Notes: generated by a model not told the origin, from the sequence alone. Numbered from the stretch's first letter, positions 5,836-13,171 are shown. The stretch is 19,128 bases of DNA from Bdellovibrio sp. CG10_big_fil_rev_8_21_14_0_10_47_8 (GCA_002773975.1 PEZR01000074.1:460-19587), one strand, 5' to 3'. Made by a program: numbers and translations.

Positions 5836-7799
5836 TGTCCTTTCGGCTGTCGATTTTTAAAGATGGAGAAAAACAGCAAGAAGTGATTTTGGATCCCGAA
5901 AAGACCTATATTGTGGGTCGGGCCGAGGACTCGGATATTGTCCTGGTGGCAGATCGGGGTGTTTCTCGGCAGCATTTGAAGTTGTCGTGGAATGGATCGT
6001 TTTGGTTGGTGGAAAGTCTTTCTCGTTATGGTGAACTCTATTTTGGCCGTGGTAAGGTCACCGAGCTTGAGCTGCAAGATGGATTCAGGTTCGATGTTCC
6101 ACCCTATGAATTTTCTTTTGAAGTTTTCGAAAGCTCACTCAATGAATTTTCCGAAGGCAACGATGCTCGGTCGTTGTCTTTGGTGCCTCAGGTTCGTTCA
6201 TCTCAGGGGGGTGAAAATTCCTATTCCGACATGGATCGAACCCAAGTCATCAGTTTGCCAACCACAGCTTATCTGAAAGTGTTGGATCAATCCGGGGAAG
6301 AGACTCAGATCTTTCAGCTGGAGGGTCAGTCTTGGGTGGCCGGTCGAGAAAGCTCCTGCGCGATTCTCATGGATCACACCGAATTCAGTCGGCGGCACTT
6401 TGAGATTCAAATGCAACGAGATGCGTTTTTGATTCGAGATCTCGGCAGCTCCAATGGCACCATGTTGAATGGACAAGCCTTGTCCAATGAATGGACGGCG
6501 TTAGCATCTGGTGATGTTTTGACTGTTGGAACTTGGAGCCTACAATTTGAGTTAAGAGATTCAATGTTTGATCGTCAGTTGCAAGAGATTCCGGATCACA
6601 TGCGCAGTCCGATTCTCTACACATCAGAGGCCGCTGTTCCCAAGATTTTCGGAGACCGCAACCCTCTGGACATTCCATCTGTGGCGGCTCCTTACTTCCC
6701 GGGAGAAGATCCCTTGCCTTCGATGGGAGCAATGAAGTCTGGCAACCGAAACAAGGGCGTCAATTGGGTTCGCATGTTGATCATTTGTTTGGTGGTCGGT
6801 GGCGGAGTTTATTATTTGATGGAAAATGGGCAGAGTCCGAATGCGGCCCCTGTCGCTCAGCAGGCACTAAGTCCCTTTGAAAAGCTGGCGCCACAACAGC
6901 AGCAGTATGTGAAAGACACTTATCGTTTGGCGGATCAGCTCTTTAAAGAGGGGCGATATGAGATGGCCAGACAAGAGGTCACCAAGATTCATCAGCTCCT
7001 GCCATTTTATGAAGACTCTAAAAATCTAGAAAAACTCTCTGGGGTGGCGATACAAACCCAGATTGAACAGCAAAGAGCCGAAGCTCGACAAAAAGAGCAG
7101 GCCGAGATGGAAGAAAAGATTCAAAAAACTGTGGCGGAATGTCGTCGAAGATTAAAAACTAACGGAGATACCTCCGCCATGGATGACTGTCTAAATCCAG
7201 TGATCGTGTTGAGTCCCGAACACCCTGCCATCGTGGCCTTGAGGGCTGAAGTGGATCAGATGAATACCGAACGTTTGGCCCGAGAAGAACAACGGGCTGA
7301 GTACCGTGCTTTGGTGCGGCGTCAAAAGGCTCTGTATGAAAAGGCTCGAAAAGTGGCGCATTCTGGGACCGCACTGGAGGCCATTGAAGCCTATCGGACG
7401 GTGGTAAAATCTAGACTGCCTGATCCCAAGGGCTTTCGAGTGAAATCCAGTCGAGAAATTGCATCAATTCAACAGACCATGGCGGAAAAACAGGCCGTCT
7501 TTAAAAAAGAAGTCGATGAGGCCGTTCAGAAGTCTGATTACAAAGCAGCTGTGATCGCCATCAAAAAAGCCATTGCGATCAATCCCGAGGACGAAACGCT
7601 CAAAGGAAAAAAACAATCCTTGCTCAATGAATTAAAGAAACAAATGCAGACTTTGTATCAAGAGGGAATTTTAGAGGAAAGTGTTGGCGAAGTTGAGACC
7701 GCCAAAGGTAAGTGGAAAAAAATCCTCGAGAGCAGCGTGCCGGAAGAGGACTACTATAAAAAAGCTCGAATCAAGCTGAAAAAATATGGAATCGAGTAA
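5835..7799 (+). CDS. Double-FHA, single-pass protein with TPR/coiled-coil periplasmic part
   Basis: A 654-residue protein with two FHA domains. FHA-1 (about 1-97) has GR at 28-29 and S44xxH47 but lacks the SxNG turn, while FHA-2 (about 146-240) is complete: GR at 170-171, S185xxH188 and GSSNGT at 204-209. Between them lies DMDRTQVIS (T136), a threonine motif of the sort that can serve as an FHA ligand when phosphorylated. A transmembrane helix at about 311-328 is preceded by basic residues, so the FHA side should be cytoplasmic. The periplasmic part has TPR-like helices (355-395), a glutamine/glutamate/arginine-rich coiled coil (408-505) and further TPR-like repeats (to 650). The start overlaps the previous stop (TAATG) with GGGAG upstream. 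It probably shares ancestry with the preceding FHA-TM-TPR gene. Confidence 0.87.
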   Translation: MSFRLSIFKDGEKQQEVILDPEKTYIVGRAEDSDIVLVADRGVSRQHLKLSWNGSFWLVESLSRYGELYFGRGKVTELELQDGFRFDVPPYEFSFEVFESSLNEFSEGNDARSLSLVPQVRSSQGGENSYSDMDRTQVISLPTTAYLKVLDQSGEETQIFQLEGQSWVAGRESSCAILMDHTEFSRRHFEIQMQRDAFLIRDLGSSNGTMLNGQALSNEWTALASGDVLTVGTWSLQFELRDSMFDRQLQEIPDHMRSPILYTSEAAVPKIFGDRNPLDIPSVAAPYFPGEDPLPSMGAMKSGNRNKGVNWVRMLIICLVVGGGVYYLMENGQSPNAAPVAQQALSPFEKLAPQQQQYVKDTYRLADQLFKEGRYEMARQEVTKIHQLLPFYEDSKNLEKLSGVAIQTQIEQQRAEARQKEQAEMEEKIQKTVAECRRRLKTNGDTSAMDDCLNPVIVLSPEHPAIVALRAEVDQMNTERLAREEQRAEYRALVRRQKALYEKARKVAHSGTALEAIEAYRTVVKSRLPDPKGFRVKSSREIASIQQTMAEKQAVFKKEVDEAVQKSDYKAAVIAIKKAIAINPEDETLKGKKQSLLNELKKQMQTLYQEGILEESVGEVETAKGKWKKILESSVPEEDYYKKARIKLKKYGIE

Positions 7800-8455
7800 T
7801 GAAAATTGATCAACGATCTTATTCAGGCCCGGCATTCAGGCCATCTCCGATGGTGCTCGAAGAGAAATTGACAGAGACTCTGTTGATTGCAACTTCGTGG
7901 GGAGAGTCGAACCATGCTCAGATCACTTTGGATCTGGTCAAAGATTTTCTTTTGTTGTCCCAAGATCCGGATGCCACGACTTTGGGAATGTCACCAGAGG
8001 GATCTGACCCTTTGCTGGCAAAAATTCACGCAGGACTTGTCAGAGCCAATGAAACTCTGTTTCAACGAGAAAATTCCCAAGAATATTTAGCGGCAGTCGA
8101 GTTCGCGGCCATTTCCGTAGAGCATGGCGTGCTGTCATGGATTCAGATCGGGGCGCCTCATTTGCTGATCATCAATGAAAAGGGATTGCAACCCGTATGT
8201 TATTCTCCGGATCTGGCGGCCCAATGGGGGCAGCTCAGCCCATTGTTGGCTCGGGGTCTGGGGCTTGAGCGGGTCTGCCCGGTCAATAGCGGCACCTATC
8301 GTTTAAAAAAGGGCGATCACGTGGTTTTGGTTTCTCGCAGTGATTTGCCGGCGAATTTCTATCAGCAACAAGCAGCCGATCTCAGCTCGTTAAGCCAATC
8401 TTTGATCGACGACAATTCCGAAATGCCCTTCTGGATCGCCATTTGTGAGTTCTAG
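7799..8455 (+). CDS. Degenerate PP2C-like protein, probable pseudophosphatase
   Basis: A 218-residue soluble protein that keeps the skeleton of a PP2C Ser/Thr phosphatase but not its metal site. The segment TLLIATSWGESNHAQ (27-41) sits where PP2C has its VADGMGGH block and has lost the metal-binding aspartate. SWIQIGAPHLLII (113-125) matches the GDSRxYL strand, with Ala-Pro replacing Asp-Ser. GTYRLKKGDHVVLVSRSDL (165-183) matches the GDxLLLCSDGL block, and DDNSEMPFWIAICEF at the end matches the DNxT strand, keeping Asp-Asn. The start shares a base with the previous stop (TAATG). As last gene of an FHA operon it may bind phosphothreonine without removing it. The assignment rests on motif order, so a distant homology search is needed. 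Confidence 0.6.
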   Translation: MKIDQRSYSGPAFRPSPMVLEEKLTETLLIATSWGESNHAQITLDLVKDFLLLSQDPDATTLGMSPEGSDPLLAKIHAGLVRANETLFQRENSQEYLAAVEFAAISVEHGVLSWIQIGAPHLLIINEKGLQPVCYSPDLAAQWGQLSPLLARGLGLERVCPVNSGTYRLKKGDHVVLVSRSDLPANFYQQQAADLSSLSQSLIDDNSEMPFWIAICEF

Positions 8456-8466
8456 CGATTTTCTTA

Positions 8467-10335
8467 CTATTCGTCTTCAGATGTTTTGGCGTATTCAAGG
8501 GCGACTTGCCACGCTTTCAGTGCAGTCTGTTGGTACTTTTGCATTTGTGGAAGACTTAAGATCAATTCGATAGGAATGATCAGTTTGCGAGTTCGAGTGG
8601 GAGTGTCCCACGGATTCTGCAAAGCCCAGTTGACCTCTTGGACACGCTCTTCCGTTCTCATTTGTACATAGGCGCGCAAGAATTTTTTCTTTAACTGATC
8701 GTCCTCGGACTTATCTTGATTTTGGATCCAGTCAATCAACGCCAAGGACAAGGGATCGTCGCACCGTTTTGCCAGGCCTGGATCGTTGTGATTGAGCAAT
8801 GCCAACTGCAGGCAGGAATTTTCAAAATGATGTTTATCGTGAGATGTCGTTGAAGGAGAATCATTTTTGGCCGCGATGACCTCAAGATCCCTTTGTCCGG
8901 TCCCATTTGCCCACTTGGCCAGAGTCTTCCAGTTTTGCTTTTTGATCAGACTTTCACTGTAGAGTTTATTGATGGTCGGTTCTTGTTTTAAGCGATGAGC
9001 CAAGCGCTCCAGAGAAAGATCAGCATCTATTTCATGCACATTGAGAGCAAAGAGATCGGAAAGGCCGACCCATTTCATCACCGTTTCTTGGGGCAATCCC
9101 TGCCAAGGTTGCCAGTGAAGACTGTCCATCAGTTGATGAATCTTTTGCCAGGTTCCATAGATTCCCGGATCCGTGGGTCGCAAAGAAGTGGTCTCTAGAC
9201 GATCAATCAGAGAGTTAAAAATTTGCAGCCTTTGATCCATCACAAACAGCAGTTGGTCCCACCGGATCGCGTATCGAATGGACGTATTCTCGCGCCAGGC
9301 CGGCCAGCCTGTCTCCATCAGGATTGGTCGACTGGGAAACTCAACTGTCGAGGGACTCTGCAGAGCTTTGGTCAAAGAAAAAACTGGAAATTGAAGGTCG
9401 CTATTGTCCTGATCAGGTGACCTCGTCTGTCCATAGATCTCTCGCAAGGTTTCTCCGACATCTGCGAGCGTGACATTGGCATCAAATGTCCAATTGAGAG
9501 CCTCATCTCTGGGTTTTTGAGCGGGCTTGATCAACAAACTCACCTGAGTTCGTTCACTCATCAGATTGGTGAAGATTAACTCTCCACCCCGTTCATCCAA
9601 ATCGGGACCATTGAGGCCAACCAAGATAAAAGTGGTGTTGTCCCAATTGTTGGTTTTTTTAAGGAGCTGTATGAAATTAAAAAGAGTTTCATCCATCTCG
9701 TCGAGCTGACTTTCAAAGGTCAGGTCTCTTTTTTCTCCCAGGTTTGTTTGAGTCGCTTGATTGGTGAAAAGCAAGTCTGGCGCATAAAAAACCGTGAAAA
9801 AGCGATTGTTGCCAATGTCCTTCATCCAACTGCGGAAGACCTCCAGAGATTCAGACAGAGGTCGAAAGAGCTGCCGAGGTGAAAATCCAAAGTGATCATC
9901 AAAGACTTCGAAGCCCTGATGAAGGTTCAATTTCCGCAGGAGCGGAGCGCCGCCTGAAAAAAAAGCTGTGGAAATATTTTTTGCTTCGGCCAATTCTGCA
10001 ACCGTAACCTTGGAGCTCGGCAAAAAAGAGGCCCCATGATCATGCACGCCACTCTGAAAGGGGTAGAGTCCTGTCAGGACCGAAGTCAGTCCAGGTCCTG
10101 ACAGAGGTGAGGTCGTGTAGGCATGAGTGAAGCGCACTGACTCTTTGCACAGGACATCAAAACCTGAACTTTGAGAGGAATGATTGTCACGAGAGCAGTT
10201 GACTTGATTTGCACCAAGACCTTCAGCTGCGATGACCACGACATTGGGGGAGTTTGTCGACGAGTTTTGACACGAGCATAGCAGCGCTACTGGTGCACAA
10301 AAAATCAGAGATAAAATGGGCTTCATCAACTTCAT
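8467..10335 (-). CDS. Sulfatase-fold lipoprotein with eroded active site
   Basis: A 622-residue probable lipoprotein: signal peptide then lipobox LCSC with the lipidated cysteine at 22. The N-terminal half (about 29-270) has the alkaline-phosphatase/sulfatase fold: SPNVVVIAAEGLG matches the family's PNxxxIxxDDLG, TSPLSGPGLTSVLTGLYPFQ matches the nucleophile block CxPxRxxxLTGxYP, and ILVGLNGP matches the FTSDNGP block. Key residues differ: Asp-Asp is Glu38-Gly39, the nucleophile position is Ser79, the following Arg is Leu83, and the later metal Asp is Leu241. It may be inactive or have changed chemistry. The C-terminal half (about 330-622) is helical and unassigned. AAGGTAG precedes the ATG at 10335. 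It converges on the PP2C-like gene with an 11-bp gap and diverges from the proton-channel operon. Confidence 0.75.
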   Translation of the reverse strand: MKLMKPILSLIFCAPVALLCSCQNSSTNSPNVVVIAAEGLGANQVNCSRDNHSSQSSGFDVLCKESVRFTHAYTTSPLSGPGLTSVLTGLYPFQSGVHDHGASFLPSSKVTVAELAEAKNISTAFFSGGAPLLRKLNLHQGFEVFDDHFGFSPRQLFRPLSESLEVFRSWMKDIGNNRFFTVFYAPDLLFTNQATQTNLGEKRDLTFESQLDEMDETLFNFIQLLKKTNNWDNTTFILVGLNGPDLDERGGELIFTNLMSERTQVSLLIKPAQKPRDEALNWTFDANVTLADVGETLREIYGQTRSPDQDNSDLQFPVFSLTKALQSPSTVEFPSRPILMETGWPAWRENTSIRYAIRWDQLLFVMDQRLQIFNSLIDRLETTSLRPTDPGIYGTWQKIHQLMDSLHWQPWQGLPQETVMKWVGLSDLFALNVHEIDADLSLERLAHRLKQEPTINKLYSESLIKKQNWKTLAKWANGTGQRDLEVIAAKNDSPSTTSHDKHHFENSCLQLALLNHNDPGLAKRCDDPLSLALIDWIQNQDKSEDDQLKKKFLRAYVQMRTEERVQEVNWALQNPWDTPTRTRKLIIPIELILSLPQMQKYQQTALKAWQVALEYAKTSEDE

Positions 10336-10346
10336 TGGTTTCTACC

Positions 10347-10376
10347 TTGACCGTCTTAAATTGAACTGGAGATAAT
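10347..10376 (+). promoter_or_regulatory. Sigma70-like promoter for the TolQ/TolR-type operon
   Basis: TTGACC (10347-10352) and GATAAT (10371-10376) each match the sigma70 consensus at five of six positions and are separated by 18 bases. Transcription would start near 10383, leaving a leader of about 17 bases that includes the GAGAGGA ribosome-binding site before the ATG at 10400. This is the best promoter match I found in the window. Confidence 0.65.
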
Positions 10377-10399
10377 GAACAAAGTAAAGAGAGGACTCT

Positions 10400-11029
10400 A
10401 TGCTCACAGAAAGAATTTTCGCCGTTGCTCAGATTGCTGACCAGATCGTTCTATGGATTTTGATCGCTCTCAGTGTGGTCAGCTTAGGAATGATCTTAGA
10501 AAGATTTTTTTATTTGCGTAAAATTTCGACCAACAGCGATGAGGCTCGCGCTCGGGTTCGAGCTGCGATCCAGAGTCACAGCGTCGAAGACATTGAAAGC
10601 ATGCCGAAAAACCCAGAGACCATCGACGGTCGAGCTCTCGCTTACGCGATGAAACACATCAAAGAAAGTGGCAGCAAGGGATTGGAAGAGGCTTTCAATT
10701 CGTACGCATTAACAGAGCGGCCAGACTTGGAAAGATTTTTGAGTTTTTTGGCGACGGTCGGATCCAATGCTCCTTACATTGGTCTGTTGGGAACAGTCCT
10801 GGGAATTATGAAGGCCTTCAATGATCTGGCAAGCAGCCCAGATGCGGGTCAGCAAACGGTGATGGCGGGAATCTCTTTGGCTCTTGTGGCCACAGCTTCT
10901 GGTCTGTTTGTGGCAATCCCTGCGGTGATTTCTTATAACTATTTTCAGAGACAAGTGCGTGGCATTTTGCAGGGGCTGGATTCCGTCAAAGAATTGTGTC
11001 TTTCTTATGCGAAGAAAAAAGGGTTGTAA
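10400..11029 (+). CDS. MotA/TolQ/ExbB-family proton-channel protein
   Basis: A 209-residue inner-membrane protein of the TolQ/ExbB family, which forms a pentameric proton channel with TolR/ExbD and energises outer-membrane processes. Three hydrophobic segments fit the family: about 15-33, 113-137 and 157-178. The second contains the conserved APYIGLLGTVLGIMKAF, and the third has ALVATASGLFVAIPAV, including the conserved threonine. A cytoplasmic loop of about 75 residues lies between helices 1 and 2. The ATG is preceded by GAGAGGA and a clear promoter. The partner ExbD/TolR gene follows 3 bases after its stop. No TonB, TolA, TolB or Pal gene is nearby, so I cannot say whether it belongs to Tol-Pal, Ton or an Agl/Glt-like gliding motor. 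Confidence 0.93.
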   Translation: MLTERIFAVAQIADQIVLWILIALSVVSLGMILERFFYLRKISTNSDEARARVRAAIQSHSVEDIESMPKNPETIDGRALAYAMKHIKESGSKGLEEAFNSYALTERPDLERFLSFLATVGSNAPYIGLLGTVLGIMKAFNDLASSPDAGQQTVMAGISLALVATASGLFVAIPAVISYNYFQRQVRGILQGLDSVKELCLSYAKKKGL

Positions 11030-11032
11030 GTC

Positions 11033-11446
11033 ATGGGGATGAAAAGCAGTCACGGTGATAACGACGAGGCAATCTCAGACATCAATGTGGTGCCCTTGGT
11101 GGATATCATCTTGGTGGTTTTGATTATCTTTATGGTGACGGCGCCCATGATCATGAAGCCTTCCATCAATGTGAATCTTCCAAAGGCGGCGAGTGGAGAC
11201 CAGACAACTCCTAGCCTGCTTAATATTTCGATCTCTGTGGGCGGAAAACTGAATCTGAATGGCAGTGCTAGTGATGAGCAGTCCATTCAGACCAAAGCCC
11301 AACAAGAGGTTGGCAAAAACCCAGACATTCAGGCCGTCATTGCAGCCGACAAAGACGTTCCCCATGGGACCGTGGTGCATATGATCGATCTGGTAAAATC
11401 TGTGGGCGTCAAAAAATTTGCAATCAGCATCGAAAAATCAAAATAG
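11033..11446 (+). CDS. ExbD/TolR-family protein
   Basis: A 137-residue single-pass partner of the preceding channel protein. The short cytoplasmic N terminus leads into ISDINVVPLVDIILVVLIIF, in which D24 is the family's proton-carrying aspartate in the single transmembrane helix (about 22-40). The rest is the periplasmic ExbD/TolR domain, including VIAADKDVPHGTVVHMIDLV, a conserved block. AAGGG sits upstream of the ATG at 11033; a second in-frame ATG at 11039 is a possible start. It is almost certainly coexpressed with the upstream gene. The periplasmic domain would touch peptidoglycan or an outer-membrane partner, which the sequence does not identify. Confidence 0.93.
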   Translation: MGMKSSHGDNDEAISDINVVPLVDIILVVLIIFMVTAPMIMKPSINVNLPKAASGDQTTPSLLNISISVGGKLNLNGSASDEQSIQTKAQQEVGKNPDIQAVIAADKDVPHGTVVHMIDLVKSVGVKKFAISIEKSK

Positions 11447-11466
11447 TAAAGTCTTAATGGCGATTC

Positions 11467-11513
11467 AGTGACCCAATGGACACGGACTGTGATTTTTCAG
11501 TCACTCGTTTTTC
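11467..11513 (+). terminator. Weak candidate terminator after the TolR-type gene
   Basis: Two competing short stems are possible: AGTGAC (11467-11472) with GTCACT (11500-11505), and GACTG (11485-11489) with CAGTC (11498-11502). A TTTTT run follows at 11508-11512. The stems are short and AT-interrupted, so this is only a candidate. It lies in the 125-bp gap before the next plus-strand gene. Confidence 0.25.
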
Positions 11514-11571
11514 TTGGTCTCAAACTGATACGCCTTTAGTCCGGTCAAAATTCTGCCGATAAATTTGGAGT

Positions 11572-12102
11572 ATGCGAGAGCAACGGTTTCTTTCCATCAC
11601 TCTACTTTTAGTTGCCATGTTGGGCGTTCCCGCTCTTTATTCCACTATGCGAGAACCGCGAGCCAAGACAGAAGTTTCTCTAGAGGAAGGCCGGCTGCTA
11701 AGCGCTCGAACACCCGCCAGCATAATGACCGAAGGGGCGGTTCTTCCAGTGAGAAACTCTGTCAAATCCAAGCCGCTGACTTTGAATTACTCTTGTTCCG
11801 ACTTTGAAGAGGATCAGGAGGTGGACGCCAATCTTTTGCGGCTCCGCGGTCCCTCTTGCATTCAAGAGATGAGTATCACCAATCAAACCAATGGTTTTAC
11901 GGCATCGATCATCAGTCTCAAGGAAAATGGATTCACTACGGACTTTATTGATCTGAGCCCTGGGGAAAATACTTTGGAAATTAAAGGTATCAATAGTGAA
12001 GGCAAAGTTGTGCAGCAGTTTCTAAAGGTGCACAGTCGATCTCCAGCCTCTGAAAGACCAATGCCATCTCCTTTGGAAATATTCGACTCCGAAGAAAACT
12101 AA
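11572..12102 (+). CDS. Membrane-anchored periplasmic protein with Ig-like segment
   Basis: A 176-residue protein of unknown function. Residues 7-23 form a hydrophobic anchor or signal after a basic N terminus (MREQR). The middle has two cysteines (in YSCSDF and RGPSCIQE) about 20 residues apart. The stretch SITNQTNGFTASIISLKENG, then FTTDFIDLSPGENTLEIKG, has the alternating-strand pattern with an L-x-x-G-x-N turn seen in bacterial Ig-like domains. The C terminus is polar and proline-rich. The ATG is the first start after an in-frame TAA; a GGAG lies only one base upstream, too close for normal use. It may be the third member of the TolQ/TolR-type operon, acting as periplasmic partner, but the 125-bp gap leaves that open. 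Confidence 0.7.
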   Translation: MREQRFLSITLLLVAMLGVPALYSTMREPRAKTEVSLEEGRLLSARTPASIMTEGAVLPVRNSVKSKPLTLNYSCSDFEEDQEVDANLLRLRGPSCIQEMSITNQTNGFTASIISLKENGFTTDFIDLSPGENTLEIKGINSEGKVVQQFLKVHSRSPASERPMPSPLEIFDSEEN

Positions 12103-12124
12103 GAAAACTAAGAAATCTCTGATT

Positions 12125-12964
12125 CTAGAACGAATGTGAGAATCCAACGACGTATTTGGTTTCGCGAACCGATGTGCCTTCGTCTTTGAAGGGGCCCGAT
12201 AACCCGACAGATGCTGCCATATTGTGGCGAGGAAATTCCTTCACTAGGTCTCCTTGGGCAATGCCATCGTTGATGGTGGTGTTGGTGTTTAAACGTAAGC
12301 TTGATGACAGCGGCCGATTCAACCAGATCCGAGTTTCTTCGACGCTGGTGGGGCCAAAAGAGTGAGGATCCATCTCAAGCGCCACCTTGGTTTCACACCA
12401 AGGGTTGTCCACGATCAAATCCACATTGTTGCCGGCAAAGTTGTATTGGATATTGAGTCGAACCTGCTTATTGACTTCGACTTTGACGTTTTGAATCTTT
12501 TCTTTGGCTTCCATCACTGGTCGCATTTGTGGTTGGGTTTTCATGTAGTGGTCAAAGTGATATTCAGTCAGCCGGCGGGTCATATACTCGGCAAAGTTTT
12601 TTCGCTGTTCGTTGGCGGTTTCAATGCTTTCAACCGCGCCCCCATTTTCATCAAATGTATCAAACTGGGATCGTTGGTAGATGACGCTCTCAGTATCGAG
12701 CTGACCAAATTTTTCGCGGTATTTTTCTTTGAATTCATGGGCAAGGGGGCTGAAGATCTGGTCTTGCAGACTGGGGCCATCGGCGGATTGCACGGACAGA
12801 TAGATTTCTTGGAATTTTTCATTTCTTTCTGTGTGGACGTCATTGGTGTAGCCAGGATAGCTTTCCATTGCAGCCCAGCATGGCGCACTCAGTCCCATCA
12901 GACACAGGCTCAGTGTCATAATAAAAAACTGGTAATAGAAAATGGCCGCTCGTCTCATAAGCAT
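12125..12964 (-). CDS. Exported protein of unknown function, possible outer-membrane protein
   Basis: A 279-residue protein with an N-terminal signal peptide: basic MLMRR, hydrophobic core at about 8-27, likely cleavage around CWA-A at 31-32. The mature N-terminal half is charged and probably helical (about 40-165, with TERNEKFQEIYL, FKEKYREKFG and EQRKNFAEYM). The second half alternates short polar and hydrophobic strands (VEVNKQVRLNIQYNFAGNNV, LRLNTNTTIND, MAASVGLSG), and the final residue is phenylalanine after VVGFSHS, a feature of outer-membrane beta-strands. I do not recognise a family. A second in-frame ATG lies two codons downstream and no strong ribosome-binding site is visible. It converges on the Ig-like gene, 22 bases away. 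Confidence 0.75.
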   Translation of the reverse strand: MLMRRAAIFYYQFFIMTLSLCLMGLSAPCWAAMESYPGYTNDVHTERNEKFQEIYLSVQSADGPSLQDQIFSPLAHEFKEKYREKFGQLDTESVIYQRSQFDTFDENGGAVESIETANEQRKNFAEYMTRRLTEYHFDHYMKTQPQMRPVMEAKEKIQNVKVEVNKQVRLNIQYNFAGNNVDLIVDNPWCETKVALEMDPHSFGPTSVEETRIWLNRPLSSSLRLNTNTTINDGIAQGDLVKEFPRHNMAASVGLSGPFKDEGTSVRETKYVVGFSHSF

Positions 12965-13131
12965 TGGAATTGCAATATTGAAGCCATTGGGCGATGTGCA
13001 AGCTACCGAAATTACTTAGGAAATCAAGTCGGACTGGGCCCATGGAAATGGCCGGCCCTGGAACCTGTCAAAGTTCTAATCGCGCCGCCTTGTATTAGGA
13101 AAATCCTTTGTTGTTACCAAGGCTTAGATTA

Positions 13132-13153
13132 TCTTGTCAGAGGTCTTGTCAGA
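13132..13153 (+). repeat. Tandem TCTTGTCAGA repeat in a leader region
   Basis: TCTTGTCAGA occurs at 13132-13141 and again at 13144-13153, a 12-base period, 58 bases before the next gene's start. It resembles a pair of regulator half-sites on about one helical turn, but no regulator can be named. I found no convincing -35/-10 pair in the surrounding 246-bp gap. Confidence 0.4.
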
Positions 13154-13171
13154 ACAAAAAACGTCCTCTAA

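Noticed and set aside
12362..13171. A 269-codon plus-strand open frame antisense to the exported protein at 12125-12964
   Set aside because: It runs opposite a gene with a signal peptide and start on the minus strand, has no recognisable domain and no ribosome-binding site, and its end trails into an intergenic stretch.
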